Of a stretch of DNA of 64,000 nt, positions 8,683 through 17,109 are shown one piece after another. The DNA lies in the NCBI RefSeq assembly GCF_048565625.1, contig NZ_JBLZUR010000002.1:3162001-3226000 (forward strand), written 5' to 3'. Numbering within the stretch: position 1 is the first letter of the stretch; every line of letters starts with the position of its first letter. A program made the translations under genes and the position numbers. Source of the DNA: JBLZUR01 sp048565625. GTDB lineage: Bacteria; Pseudomonadota; Alphaproteobacteria; Sphingomonadales; Sphingomonadaceae. Under the pieces are notes generated by a model, which was not told where the DNA came from, ran no database searches, and saw only the letters and a list, made by a program, of their open reading frames with translations.

Positions 8683-9779
8683 TCCTCCGAGCGGATCAGC
8701 ACCGCCTCGCCGATCAGGAAGAAAAGGATGAAGGGCGCCCAGGCGGCGAGGAAAGGCGGGTAGGCGCCGAGATTGCCCATGGCCAATGCGAAATTGTCAG
8801 CGACGAAATAGGCGAAGCCGAGGACCATCCCGATCACCGCGCGGACGAACAGGAGACCGGATCGCGCGAGGCCGAACGCGGCAACCGACCCGAGAAGCGG
8901 CATCAGGATGGACGAGAGCGGTCCCGCGATCTTGTGCCACCAACCCGCTTCCAATGCACCGACCGGGCGGCCGGCAGCGGACAGGTCGGCGATGGCGAGG
9001 CGGAGCGCGCCCAGCGACTTCTCGTCAGGCGACACGCTGGCGAGGGTGAACTGCTCTGGCTTGACCTCCTTCGCCACCAGCGGCGAGCCGGCGTCGGAAA
9101 GCTTGCCCGTCGTCACGTCGAACCGGCGAGCGGTGCTCAGCCGCCAGGCGTCGCCCTCCGGCTGGCCGCGGTCGGCCCGGAGGATCGACACGAGGCGCCC
9201 GCCGTCGCGCTCGAAGATGCGGACGCCGCGCAGCCTTGTGCCGCTGCCCCTGCCGCCGGCCGCCTGTGCCTCGATCAGGTCGTCGCCATCGCGAACCCAG
9301 ACATTGCGGACGATACCACGATCCGGCGGGATTGCCCCGTAGTCGGCGTCCTGCCAGGCGTTCAGCGTCTCCGTTGATCGGACGACCACGCGCTCGTTGA
9401 AGACGAACGAGGTGGCCGCGATGCCGATGCTGGCAACGACCAGAGGAGCCAGGATCTGATGGGCGGAGGCACCGGCCGCCTTCATCGAGATCACCTCGCT
9501 GTTCTGGTTGAGCGTGACGAAGGTGACCAGCGTGCCGAGCAGCACCGAGAAGGGCAGGAATCGCGCGACGATCTGCGGCAGGCGGAGCGTGACATAATGC
9601 CAGAGCGCCGCGTCGCCATTGCCCGGATGGGCAAGGATGTTCCCCGATTCACCCAGCAGGTCGAGCGTCTGCAGGACCAGCACCAGCGCCGCGAGGATCG
9701 CGAAGCTGCGGAGCAGGAACATCCGCGCCATGTAGAGGGCCAGGGTTCGCGACGGGAAGAAGCGCAGCATGTACATCAT
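8679..9779 (-). CDS. lptG: LPS-export ABC permease LptG (YjgQ family)
   Basis: About 366 aa, YjgP/YjgQ permease family. Three N-terminal helices (from MLRFFPSRTLALYMARMF) precede a periplasmic beta-jellyroll domain (about residues 120-270) and three C-terminal helices. With LptF it extracts glycolipid from the inner membrane, driven by LptB. ATG 9779 forms an ATGA overlap with the lptF stop, which fixes the start over more upstream codons. Sphingomonads with glycosphingolipids in place of LPS keep this machinery, so the cargo here may not be LPS. Confidence 0.9.
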   Translation of the reverse strand: MMYMLRFFPSRTLALYMARMFLLRSFAILAALVLVLQTLDLLGESGNILAHPGNGDAALWHYVTLRLPQIVARFLPFSVLLGTLVTFVTLNQNSEVISMKAAGASAHQILAPLVVASIGIAATSFVFNERVVVRSTETLNAWQDADYGAIPPDRGIVRNVWVRDGDDLIEAQAAGGRGSGTRLRGVRIFERDGGRLVSILRADRGQPEGDAWRLSTARRFDVTTGKLSDAGSPLVAKEVKPEQFTLASVSPDEKSLGALRLAIADLSAAGRPVGALEAGWWHKIAGPLSSILMPLLGSVAAFGLARSGLLFVRAVIGMVLGFAYFVADNFALAMGNLGAYPPFLAAWAPFILFFLIGEAVLIRSEE

Positions 9780-10981
9780 GCCACACCCCTCCGCCGCCAC
9801 AGCCGGAGCCAGCCGAAGATCCGCGCGCCCACCTTGGCGGCGACGCGCTCAAGCGCGCCGATCGGTTGTCCGCCCGGCACATAGGCCAGCGTCCGGAACA
9901 TCCACCAGGTCAGTCCGCAGAAGATCAGGAACGGTGTCCAGGACGCGATCACGGGATCGACCTTGCCAAGGGCACCAAGCGCCTCCGCATACTGGTTCAC
10001 CTTGTGATAGGTGACGATCATCACGATCGAGAGGAATACGCCCAGCGCTGATGTCGACCGCTTCGGCGGCACGGCCAATGCCACCGCCAGCAGAGGCAGC
10101 AGGAACATCGTCGCGACCTCCACCATGCGGAAATGGAAATTGGCGCGCACCTGGCTTCGCTGTTGCGGGGTAGTGGCGGCATCGCGGTTGATGCGCACGA
10201 GTTCGGGAAGGGTCAGCTCGACATCTCCCTCGCCGCGATCTCGGAACGCCTCCATCTTCGGCAGGTCGATGGGCAAGTCGTGGCCCTTGAAACTGAGCAC
10301 TCGCGGAGCGGAGAAACCCGGCGCGTTGTGGACTAACGTGCCGTTCGTCAGCCGAAAGATGATTGTATCGGGATCGTCGGTGGCGAGGAAGGTGCCATGC
10401 TCGGCCGTCACGGCCAAGGACTTCCCAATATCGCCACGCGCCATCACGAAGATGCCGGACAAGTCGCGCCCGCTGTTCGCGCTCTGCTCGACCCGCAGGG
10501 TCATGCCGCGTCCCAGCTTGCTGAACTCGCCGACCTTGATCGACGCGCCCAAAGCGCCCGATCGCAGTTCGAACCGGAGCCCTTCATAGGCATAGCGGGC
10601 ATAAGGCTGTACGAAGCCGACCAGCGCTAGGTTCACGGCCGCGAGCGCGATAGCGAACATGTATGGCACGCGCAGCAGCCGGCCATAGCCCATGCCCACG
10701 CCGCGCAGGACGTCCAACTCCGATGACAGCGCCAGGCGGCGGAAGGCGAGCAGGATACCCAGCATCAGGCCGATGGGAATGCCGAGCGAAAGGTATTCGG
10801 GGATCAGGTTAGCCAGCATCCGCCAGACCACGCTGACAGGCCCACCCTGTTCGACCACGAAGTCGAACAGGCGCAGCATCTTGTCCAGGAGCAGCAACAT
10901 GGCCGCAAGTACCAGCGTGGCCAGCAGCGGGACGGCAATGGCGCGCGCGAGATAGCGATCGACGAGACTGAGCCTGCTCAA
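9776..10981 (-). CDS. lptF: LPS-export ABC permease LptF (YjgP family)
   Basis: A 401-aa YjgP/YjgQ permease and partner of LptG. The N-terminal MSRLSLVDRYLARAIAVPLL, the helical pair around IPEYLSLGIPIGLMLGILLA, the periplasmic domain with VELTLPELVR, and the C-terminal helices around LLPLLAVALAVPPK are typical. It is first in a translationally coupled operon with lptG and the flippase. Its promoter lies in the 125-bp region shared with the divergent DUF2141 operon, placing sphingolipid-kinase genes and export genes back to back. Confidence 0.92.
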   Translation of the reverse strand: MSRLSLVDRYLARAIAVPLLATLVLAAMLLLLDKMLRLFDFVVEQGGPVSVVWRMLANLIPEYLSLGIPIGLMLGILLAFRRLALSSELDVLRGVGMGYGRLLRVPYMFAIALAAVNLALVGFVQPYARYAYEGLRFELRSGALGASIKVGEFSKLGRGMTLRVEQSANSGRDLSGIFVMARGDIGKSLAVTAEHGTFLATDDPDTIIFRLTNGTLVHNAPGFSAPRVLSFKGHDLPIDLPKMEAFRDRGEGDVELTLPELVRINRDAATTPQQRSQVRANFHFRMVEVATMFLLPLLAVALAVPPKRSTSALGVFLSIVMIVTYHKVNQYAEALGALGKVDPVIASWTPFLIFCGLTWWMFRTLAYVPGGQPIGALERVAAKVGARIFGWLRLWRRRGVA

Positions 10982-11106
10982 GTTTTGGACGCCCGATCAC
11001 CACATTTTAGCCGCAAGCAATCCCCAACTACGGGAGCATTGGGGGATGCTTGCCAGAACCGCCCGGATAGGCGGAGCCGGCTATAGCTTCCAGGAGTAGG
11101 CAGGTC

Positions 11107-11628
11107 ATGTTGAAAAAGGCGGCGGCGATGATCGGGGCGGCTCTGCTCGCCGGGTCAGCCATGCCGGCGTCCGGCGCGGTGCTGGGCGAATATGCCGAAG
11201 CATGTGAGGCGGGCCGTGGCCCGGCCATGCTCGTTCACATCACCGGGTTGAAGACGCGGACCGGCATGTTGCGGGTGCAGAGCTACGGCGGCGCCCCGCG
11301 CAGCTATTTCGAAAAGGGCGCCTGGCAGCGTCGCATCGAGGTGAGGGTGCCGGCCACCGGGCCTGTAGACGTCTGCGTACCGGTTGCGGCGAACGGCACC
11401 TATGCCGTGTCCGTCCGCCATGATCTCAACGGTTCGGGCAAGACTGACATGAAGGACGGGGGCGGCATGTCAGGAAATCCGCACCTTTCGCTCTGGGACG
11501 TCATGCTGAAGCGCAAGCCTGAGCCGCAGGAGGTTCAGGTCTCCGTGCGCGGCGTCACGCGGGTTCCAGTCACACTGAACTACGTGCAAGGCGGGACTTT
11601 CAAGCCCGTCGCTCTGGCAGCACGCTGA
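11107..11628 (+). CDS. DUF2141 exported protein
   Basis: A 173-aa protein with a clear signal peptide (MLKKAAAMIGAALLAGSAMPASG, cleavage near residue 23) and a single DUF2141 beta-sandwich. Its conserved core includes VSVRHDLNGSGKTDMKDGGG and a C-terminal beta strand. The function of DUF2141 is unknown; it is predicted periplasmic. An AGGAG-type ribosome site precedes ATG 11107. It is the first gene of a three-gene operon; the lipid kinase GTG directly follows its TGA. That link suggests a periplasmic role in handling or modifying the phosphosphingolipid made by the next two enzymes, which is inference. Confidence 0.8.
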   Translation: MLKKAAAMIGAALLAGSAMPASGAVLGEYAEACEAGRGPAMLVHITGLKTRTGMLRVQSYGGAPRSYFEKGAWQRRIEVRVPATGPVDVCVPVAANGTYAVSVRHDLNGSGKTDMKDGGGMSGNPHLSLWDVMLKRKPEPQEVQVSVRGVTRVPVTLNYVQGGTFKPVALAAR

Positions 11629-12606
11629 GTGGCGCGCGTAGCTCTTCTGTCCAACCCGCGATCGACGGGAAACCGCGCGCACCTGCCACGGGTGCGCAGC
11701 TTCTGCGCGCGGCATAGCGACGTGTTCCACTATGAGGTGGAGTCGGTCGATCAGGTGGCGGAGGCGCTGCGTATCATCGCTCGGGTAAAGCCGAAGGTTC
11801 TGGTCATCAACGGCGGCGACGGCACGGTCCAGACGGCTTTGACCGAGTTGTACTGCGGCGGTCATTTCGATGGCGCGCCGCCCCCGGTCGCGGTGCTTCC
11901 GAACGGCAAGACCAACTTAATCGCGCTCGATCTCGGGGCAGGCGACGATCCGATCGCCACGCTCGAGCGCGTGATCGAGCTCGCCCGCTCCGACAGTCTT
12001 GCCGATCACGTCGTCGCGCGTGAGCTGATCTCGCTCTCGGGCGGTGATCACGAGGAGCGTCCGGTTCTCGGCATGTTCCTGGGTGGTGCGGGATTGGCCA
12101 ATTCGATCCTGTTCTGCCGCAACAAGGTCTATCCGCTCGGCCTACCGAACGGCCTCAGCCATGTGCTGACCGCGATCGCCGTGTTGATCACGCTCCTGCT
12201 TGGCATCCGGGCCGCTTTCCTGCCGCCGCGCGCAAGGCCGGTCACCGTCTCGGTGATGAAGGGGGGCGCGATCGAGGGGCGCTATGCGCTCCTGATCGTC
12301 ACCACGCTCGAACGCCTGCTCCTCAATACCGACGCGAAGCTGCCGGGTGAGAAGCGGGGCGCTCTCCAGCTCATGCTTGTCGAACAAAGTCCCGTGGCGC
12401 TTGTCCGCGCAATCATCGCGGGCGTCCTCGGGAAGCTCGGCAAGTCCGTGGTAGCCGGGGTGCATCTTGGCCGCGGCGACGAGATCCGGATTGAAGGCGA
12501 TCGGTCTAGCGTCATCCTGGATGGCGAGATCTTCCAGGCCGGACATGGCCGCCCGATCGTGCTGACCCAGACTGCGCCCGTGCCCTTCCTCAAGTTGGCG
12601 GCGTGA
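11629..12606 (+). CDS. Diacylglycerol/sphingosine kinase-family lipid kinase, candidate ceramide kinase
   Basis: A 325-aa DAGK-catalytic-domain protein. The nucleotide loop GGDGT is at 62-66 and the second substrate loop LPNGKTN at 90-96; a beta-sandwich C-terminal domain follows. Bacterial members phosphorylate diacylglycerol, undecaprenol or, in Caulobacter, ceramide (CerK/CpgB). With spt, ACP and a ceramide-synthase-like gene within 9 kb, ceramide is the most likely substrate. Residues about 185-205 are hydrophobic and may be a membrane-binding helix. Start is GTG 11629, immediately after the DUF2141 stop; its end overlaps the next gene by GTGA. Confidence 0.8.
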   Translation: MARVALLSNPRSTGNRAHLPRVRSFCARHSDVFHYEVESVDQVAEALRIIARVKPKVLVINGGDGTVQTALTELYCGGHFDGAPPPVAVLPNGKTNLIALDLGAGDDPIATLERVIELARSDSLADHVVARELISLSGGDHEERPVLGMFLGGAGLANSILFCRNKVYPLGLPNGLSHVLTAIAVLITLLLGIRAAFLPPRARPVTVSVMKGGAIEGRYALLIVTTLERLLLNTDAKLPGEKRGALQLMLVEQSPVALVRAIIAGVLGKLGKSVVAGVHLGRGDEIRIEGDRSSVILDGEIFQAGHGRPIVLTQTAPVPFLKLAA

Positions 12607-13493
12607 CCACGATACTGGTGTCGCTCATCGGAGCGGAACTGGGGGAGCGCGCGGATCCGCGTGTGTCCGACATGGCGGCGAAGATTGCGGCAGCATATCC
12701 CGGCACCGCCCGCGGGGTTCTCTTCTATGGCTCTTGCCTCTGGAAGCAGGGTCAGGGCCTCGACGGCCAGATGCTCGACTTCTACCTGATCGTCTCCAGC
12801 TACCGCGCCGCTTATGGCTCCGGATGGAAGGCGCTCGCCAACCACCTCCTTCCCCCCAACGTGTTTCCGTTCGCGCATGACGGGCTTGCGGCGAAATATG
12901 CCGTTCTGAGCGAGGCGGACCTTGCCCGCATGACACACGGCACCCGTGCTCGCGACGTCTCGGTATGGGCCCGCTTCGCACAACCATCGCGGCTGGTCTG
13001 GGTCGCGGATGAGACTGCTCGAGCGAAGGTCGTGGAAGCCATTTCCGGCGCTGCACCAACGCTGCTCCGCCTGACCCAGCCGATGACCGGGAATACAGAC
13101 GCTCTCGATGTCTGGCGTGCCGGTTTTTCGCTCACCTACCGGAGCGAGCTTCGGGCGGAGCGCGGCGATCGATCGGACCAGGTCGTCGATCACGATCCTC
13201 AGCGCTACCGCGCAATTTACGACGCGGTTACGCGACCGTCGGGTGATGCGATGCTTTCAGCAACGCGTGCCGCGCGTCTCTGGGCCGGCTTCAGGCGCCG
13301 GGGCAAGGTCCTGACGCTGCTGCGTCTCGCCAAGGCGACGACGACCTTCGCCGGCGGCATCGACTATCTCGCCTGGAAGATAAACCGCCACGCCGGCACT
13401 GCGATCGCCATCAAACCCTGGCAGCGACGCTGGCCCTTGCTCGGTGCCATCACGCTTCTGCCGAAACTGCTGGCGGGCGGCGCGGTCCGCTGA
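12603..13493 (+). CDS. TAM41-like lipid cytidylyltransferase/nucleotidyltransferase
   Basis: A 296-aa protein resembling mitochondrial TAM41 (CDP-diacylglycerol synthase). It shows the nucleotidyltransferase YGS at 42-44, the acidic MLDFYLIV block at 57-64, LPPNVFPF, and KYAVLSEADLAR (98-109), which parallels KYGV-S in TAM41. TAM41 makes CDP-diacylglycerol from CTP and phosphatidate. Here it is coupled by GTGA to a candidate ceramide kinase, so a CTP-dependent activation of ceramide-1-phosphate is a reasonable hypothesis. The last 44 nt overlap the 3' end of the convergent histidine kinase gene. Confidence 0.6.
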   Translation: MTTILVSLIGAELGERADPRVSDMAAKIAAAYPGTARGVLFYGSCLWKQGQGLDGQMLDFYLIVSSYRAAYGSGWKALANHLLPPNVFPFAHDGLAAKYAVLSEADLARMTHGTRARDVSVWARFAQPSRLVWVADETARAKVVEAISGAAPTLLRLTQPMTGNTDALDVWRAGFSLTYRSELRAERGDRSDQVVDHDPQRYRAIYDAVTRPSGDAMLSATRAARLWAGFRRRGKVLTLLRLAKATTTFAGGIDYLAWKINRHAGTAIAIKPWQRRWPLLGAITLLPKLLAGGAVR

Positions 13494-15453
13494 CGGCGCG
13501 CGCCAGCGCGTTGTCCACGCCGCGCTGCAAGGCGGCCAAGGTGAAGGGTTTGCGCAGGATCTCATAACCGCTCAGATCGCCGGTCTCGGCCTCGCCGGTG
13601 AAGCCGGTCACCATCAATATGGCGGTGCCTGGATGTTGCGACCCGATATGCCCGACCAACTCGACACCGCTCATGCCCGGCATGACGATGTCCGACACGA
13701 CCAGCCGCACGTCCTGTCGACGTGCCATGACTTCCAGCGCCTCCTCCCCGCTGCCGCAGGGGAGCGGCGCATGGCCGAGTTCGGTCAGTCCCGCGATCGT
13801 TGTTGCCCGCACGCGGGGATCGTCCTCCACCACCAGAACCACACCGTCCACGGGCTTCTCGCCAGGGGGTGGAGCGGGTGCGAGGGCGGGGATTGCCGGC
13901 GCGCTTACCGTATCGCCATGCCGGGGAAGGTAGATCGACACCGTCGTCCCGCTCGACAGTTCCGACTTGATGGTAACCGCCCCATGTGACTGCCGCGCGA
14001 AGGCGAAGACCTGGGCGAGGCCGAGACCCGTGCCCTTGCCCACGGGCTTGGTCGTGAAGAACGGCTCGAACGCCCGCTCCATCACCTGCTCGGGCATGCC
14101 CTCACCCGTGTCCGACACGGCAATCCGGAGATAGGGGCCGGGGGCCAGCTCAGGTACGGTCCCTGTCGAAACGTGCACATTGGCGGTCTCAATGTGCAGC
14201 GTTCCCTCCCCCGCCATGGCGTCGCGGGCGTTCACGGCCAGATTGAGGAGGGCGTTCTCGAACTGATGGGGGTCGGCCCAGACCGGCCAGGGCGGCTCGG
14301 TAAAGTCGGTGTCAATCCGGATGCGCTCGCCCAAGGTCCTGTCGAGCAGCTCGGAAAGCCGGCCGATCAGCGCTTCGGCATCGACGCTCTCCGGAAGAAG
14401 GGGCTCGGACCGCGCGAGGGCGAGGAGCCGCCGCGTCAACTCGGCGGCACGGTTTGCCCCTTCCATCGCGTTTTCCAAATGTCGCCGCGCTTCGGCATCA
14501 CGTCCGCTCAGCCGACGCAGCGCGATCTCGACTCCTCCGACGACGACCGCCAGCATGTTGTTGAAGTCGTGCGCGATACCGCCCGTCAGCTGCCCCACCG
14601 CCTCCATCTTCTGAACCTGGCGCAAGGTCGCTTCCGCCTGTGCCCGCTCCTGTGCCTCGGCACGAAGGCGGCGGTTGGCACCTTCCAACTCTCGGGTCCG
14701 CTCCGCTACTCGAGCCTCGAGCGTTTCCGCGCGCTCCTGTTCGCGTCGGAAGTTGCGGCGGGCGATGCCGCGCTGCGCCACCGCCTGCACCGTTGCCGCT
14801 CCCAGAGCCGCGGCACTGAGCACCAGACAAATACCGAGGAAGGAGAGTAGCGCGGCCATCATGTTCGACCGTTCGGCCGACGCCTGCGCTTCATCGGCAC
14901 GGCGTGCGAGAAGACCCTGTTCGCGCAAGGCCAGCTGGCGCAGGATCGCGCGCATCGCCGGCCCCTCCGGCTTCTGCCCGACCTTGTAGAACAGCGAGAT
15001 CGCCGCCCAGCCCTTTTTGTAGTTGGCTAAGGTCGCAGCCTGCGCGAGGTCCTTGCCGTGAAGCGCGTAGAGCGCCTCGAATCGGCCGACGAGTTTCGAG
15101 CTGGCCGGATCGTCGTAGGTGAGCCGCTTCAGCTTGCCCAAGGCCGAGCCTGCACGCAGCCATTCGTGATAGTACCGCGTCCCCACCTGCCGGTCGCCGC
15201 TCATCACATAGCGGCCGAGCGCCGCCTCCGACGACTCGATTGCTCCGCCGAGGCCGTAGGTGGTCGTCATCACCTCATAGCTGTGGCGTTCCCGCGCGTG
15301 ATCCTCATCTCGTTTGGTGTTCGAGATGTAGACTAGGCCGACGAGCGCGATCAGGAGGATCGCGGCGGCGAAGGCGAGCAAGCTGGCCAGCCCGCGCCAG
15401 ACGACGTCGGGAATGACCGGCTCGGCGGTCACGATTGGTGCCTCCTGGCCCAT
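13450..15453 (-). CDS. Hybrid sensor histidine kinase with CHASE3-like sensor and C-terminal receiver
   Basis: A 667-aa membrane sensor kinase. A helix at about 21-45 and another at about 200-225 flank a roughly 150-aa helical CHASE3-like periplasmic domain. A coiled coil (235-280) leads to HisKA with the phospho-acceptor H295 in GGIAHDFNNM, then HATPase_c with N-box NLAVNARDAM, and G-boxes DTGEGMP and GKGTGLGL. A receiver domain follows with D588 in VVSDIVMPG. It sits 31 bp behind spt on the same strand, so it is probably co-transcribed with acp-spt and may sense envelope lipid state. No response regulator with an output domain is adjacent. Confidence 0.88.
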   Translation of the reverse strand: MGQEAPIVTAEPVIPDVVWRGLASLLAFAAAILLIALVGLVYISNTKRDEDHARERHSYEVMTTTYGLGGAIESSEAALGRYVMSGDRQVGTRYYHEWLRAGSALGKLKRLTYDDPASSKLVGRFEALYALHGKDLAQAATLANYKKGWAAISLFYKVGQKPEGPAMRAILRQLALREQGLLARRADEAQASAERSNMMAALLSFLGICLVLSAAALGAATVQAVAQRGIARRNFRREQERAETLEARVAERTRELEGANRRLRAEAQERAQAEATLRQVQKMEAVGQLTGGIAHDFNNMLAVVVGGVEIALRRLSGRDAEARRHLENAMEGANRAAELTRRLLALARSEPLLPESVDAEALIGRLSELLDRTLGERIRIDTDFTEPPWPVWADPHQFENALLNLAVNARDAMAGEGTLHIETANVHVSTGTVPELAPGPYLRIAVSDTGEGMPEQVMERAFEPFFTTKPVGKGTGLGLAQVFAFARQSHGAVTIKSELSSGTTVSIYLPRHGDTVSAPAIPALAPAPPPGEKPVDGVVLVVEDDPRVRATTIAGLTELGHAPLPCGSGEEALEVMARRQDVRLVVSDIVMPGMSGVELVGHIGSQHPGTAILMVTGFTGEAETGDLSGYEILRKPFTLAALQRGVDNALARAVSGPRRPPAVSAEA

Positions 15454-15484
15454 GGCCGGATTAGCCGCTTCGAAGCTTAGGAAG

Positions 15485-16741
15485 TCAACCGATCACGCCT
15501 GTGGCACGCCCCGCCGCGGCGAACTTCTCCAGGATCTCGCCCACCTGCGCGGACGTATGCTCGGCGCAGAGCGAGCAGCGCAGCAGGAACATGCCGGCCG
15601 GTGTCGCCGGGGGCCGCGCCATGTTCACGTAGACGCCGGATTCCAGCAGCGCCTGCCACATGGCGACGCCGCGCTGCTGATCCGGCAGGATCAGCGCGAT
15701 GATCGCCGACTGCGCCGTCTCGGTGCCGAGCGTGAAACCGAGGTCGCGCAGGCCCTGGTGCAGGCGGCGGCTGTTCTCCCAGAGGTGCGTGCGCTTGTCC
15801 CCGGCCTGCATCAGTTTGCGGATCGAGGTCGCCGCCGTCGCCACCACAGACGGCGGCAACGATGCGGTGAAGACGTATGGCCGGCAGACGAGGCGCAGCA
15901 CCTCGAACTTGGGATGGTTCGACACGCAGAAGCCGCCGACTGTCCCCACGGACTTGGAGAAGGTGCCGACCACGAAGTCGATGTCCTTCTCGCAACCCAG
16001 CTCCTCGTAGACGCCGCGGCCGTTCGGACCGAAAAAGCCCATGCCGTGCGCCTCGTCGCAGAGGATCATGGCACCGTGCTTCTTCGCGACCGCCACCATT
16101 TCGGGCAGCGGTGCGATGTCGCCGAGCATCGAATAGACGCCCTCCAGCACGACCAGCTTACCCGCTTCTTTCGGCAGCCGACCGAGCCGCTTGTCGAGAT
16201 CCTCGACCGAGTTATGGCGGAACCGCACGATCTCCGCATCGCCGAGCCAGCAGCCGTCATAGATCGAGGCGTGGCTGTCGGCGTCGAGGATGATGTAGTC
16301 GCCCTTGCCGGCGATGGTCGAAATCATGCCGAGATTGGCCTGATATCCTGTCGAGAACACGATCGCGTGCTCGGTGCCGTAGAAGTCCTTGAGCGCGTCC
16401 TCGCACTCCTTGTGGCCCTGGTAAGTGCCGTTCAGCACGCGGCTGCCGGTTGTGCCCGCGCCGAAATCGTCCAGCGCCTTCTTCCCCGCCGCGACGACAT
16501 CCGGGTCGAAGGTCATGCCCATGTAGTTGTAGGTGCCGAGCAGGATCGTCGGCTTGCCGTTGATGATCGCCTCGGTCGGCGACCGCACCTCGGTCATCAC
16601 GATCGCATAAGGATCGCGCACGCCTGTCGCGAGCAGCGCCTCACGCTCCGCGATCAGGCCGTCGAACTTGGAGAAGAGGTCCCGTCCGCCGGTATCGTCA
16701 CCCAGACGCGCGTCCTCGGGAGTCAGTGCGGCCTCGCTCAT
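15485..16741 (-). CDS. spt: Serine palmitoyltransferase
   Basis: Catalyses the first committed step of sphingolipid synthesis: PLP-dependent condensation of L-serine with a palmitoyl thioester to 3-ketodihydrosphingosine. The 418-aa sequence closely follows the soluble homodimeric Sphingomonas paucimobilis enzyme from RDLFSKFDGLIAERE to the C-terminal AGRATGVIG. The PLP lysine is K263 in GTFSKSVGTVGG; H157 (DADSHASIYDG) stacks on PLP and D229 (CDEAH) contacts the ring nitrogen. The ATG overlaps the ACP stop (ATGA), so enzyme and carrier protein are coupled and the acyl donor is probably acyl-ACP. Confidence 0.97.
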   Translation of the reverse strand: MSEAALTPEDARLGDDTGGRDLFSKFDGLIAEREALLATGVRDPYAIVMTEVRSPTEAIINGKPTILLGTYNYMGMTFDPDVVAAGKKALDDFGAGTTGSRVLNGTYQGHKECEDALKDFYGTEHAIVFSTGYQANLGMISTIAGKGDYIILDADSHASIYDGCWLGDAEIVRFRHNSVEDLDKRLGRLPKEAGKLVVLEGVYSMLGDIAPLPEMVAVAKKHGAMILCDEAHGMGFFGPNGRGVYEELGCEKDIDFVVGTFSKSVGTVGGFCVSNHPKFEVLRLVCRPYVFTASLPPSVVATAATSIRKLMQAGDKRTHLWENSRRLHQGLRDLGFTLGTETAQSAIIALILPDQQRGVAMWQALLESGVYVNMARPPATPAGMFLLRCSLCAEHTSAQVGEILEKFAAAGRATGVIG

Positions 16742-16980
16742 CCCTTGAGCTTCTCCACCGCATCGACCAGCTGGCCGACCGTCTCGATCTCGGCCTGCAT
16801 GTTCATCGTGATGATGATGTCGAAGTCGTCCTCAACCGCCGCGACGAAGTCCATCACCGTCAGGCTGTCCCATTCGAGATCGCCGGCGAAGGTCGTCGCT
16901 TCGGTCAGGCTCACGCCCTTACGGTTGAAGGGTTCGATCAGGGTGGCGACCTTGTCGAAGGTCTCGGTACGCTCTGTCAT
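16738..16980 (-). CDS. Acyl carrier protein dedicated to serine palmitoyltransferase
   Basis: An 80-aa acidic helical protein with the phosphopantetheine site DSL at 38-40 (S39 modified) in EWDSLTVMDFVAAVED. It is too divergent to be housekeeping AcpP and lies directly upstream of spt with an ATGA overlap, as in other bacterial sphingolipid loci. It probably presents the fatty acyl chain to Spt. It is the first gene of acp-spt-histidine kinase; the promoter lies in the 129 bp shared with divergent mgtE. Confidence 0.92.
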   Translation of the reverse strand: MTERTETFDKVATLIEPFNRKGVSLTEATTFAGDLEWDSLTVMDFVAAVEDDFDIIITMNMQAEIETVGQLVDAVEKLKG

Positions 16981-17109
16981 CCGCGGTCCTTAGCCATATG
17001 GCCGGATCGATGCCAACCGATTGCGGCGGGAAGGGGGCGACGCGGCGTTGTCCTCATGCCGTTTCGCTCCTAAGCAGCGCGGGAACCCTGATCCGGCGCG
17101 GGAGGCGTG

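Noticed and set aside
11049..11085. A sigma-70-like pair (TTGCCA and TATAGC) before the DUF2141 gene.
   Set aside because: The spacing is about 26 bp, too long for a standard promoter.
15413..16993. A 526-codon open frame antisense to spt and acp.
   Set aside because: It is a shadow of two genes with confirmed catalytic residues.
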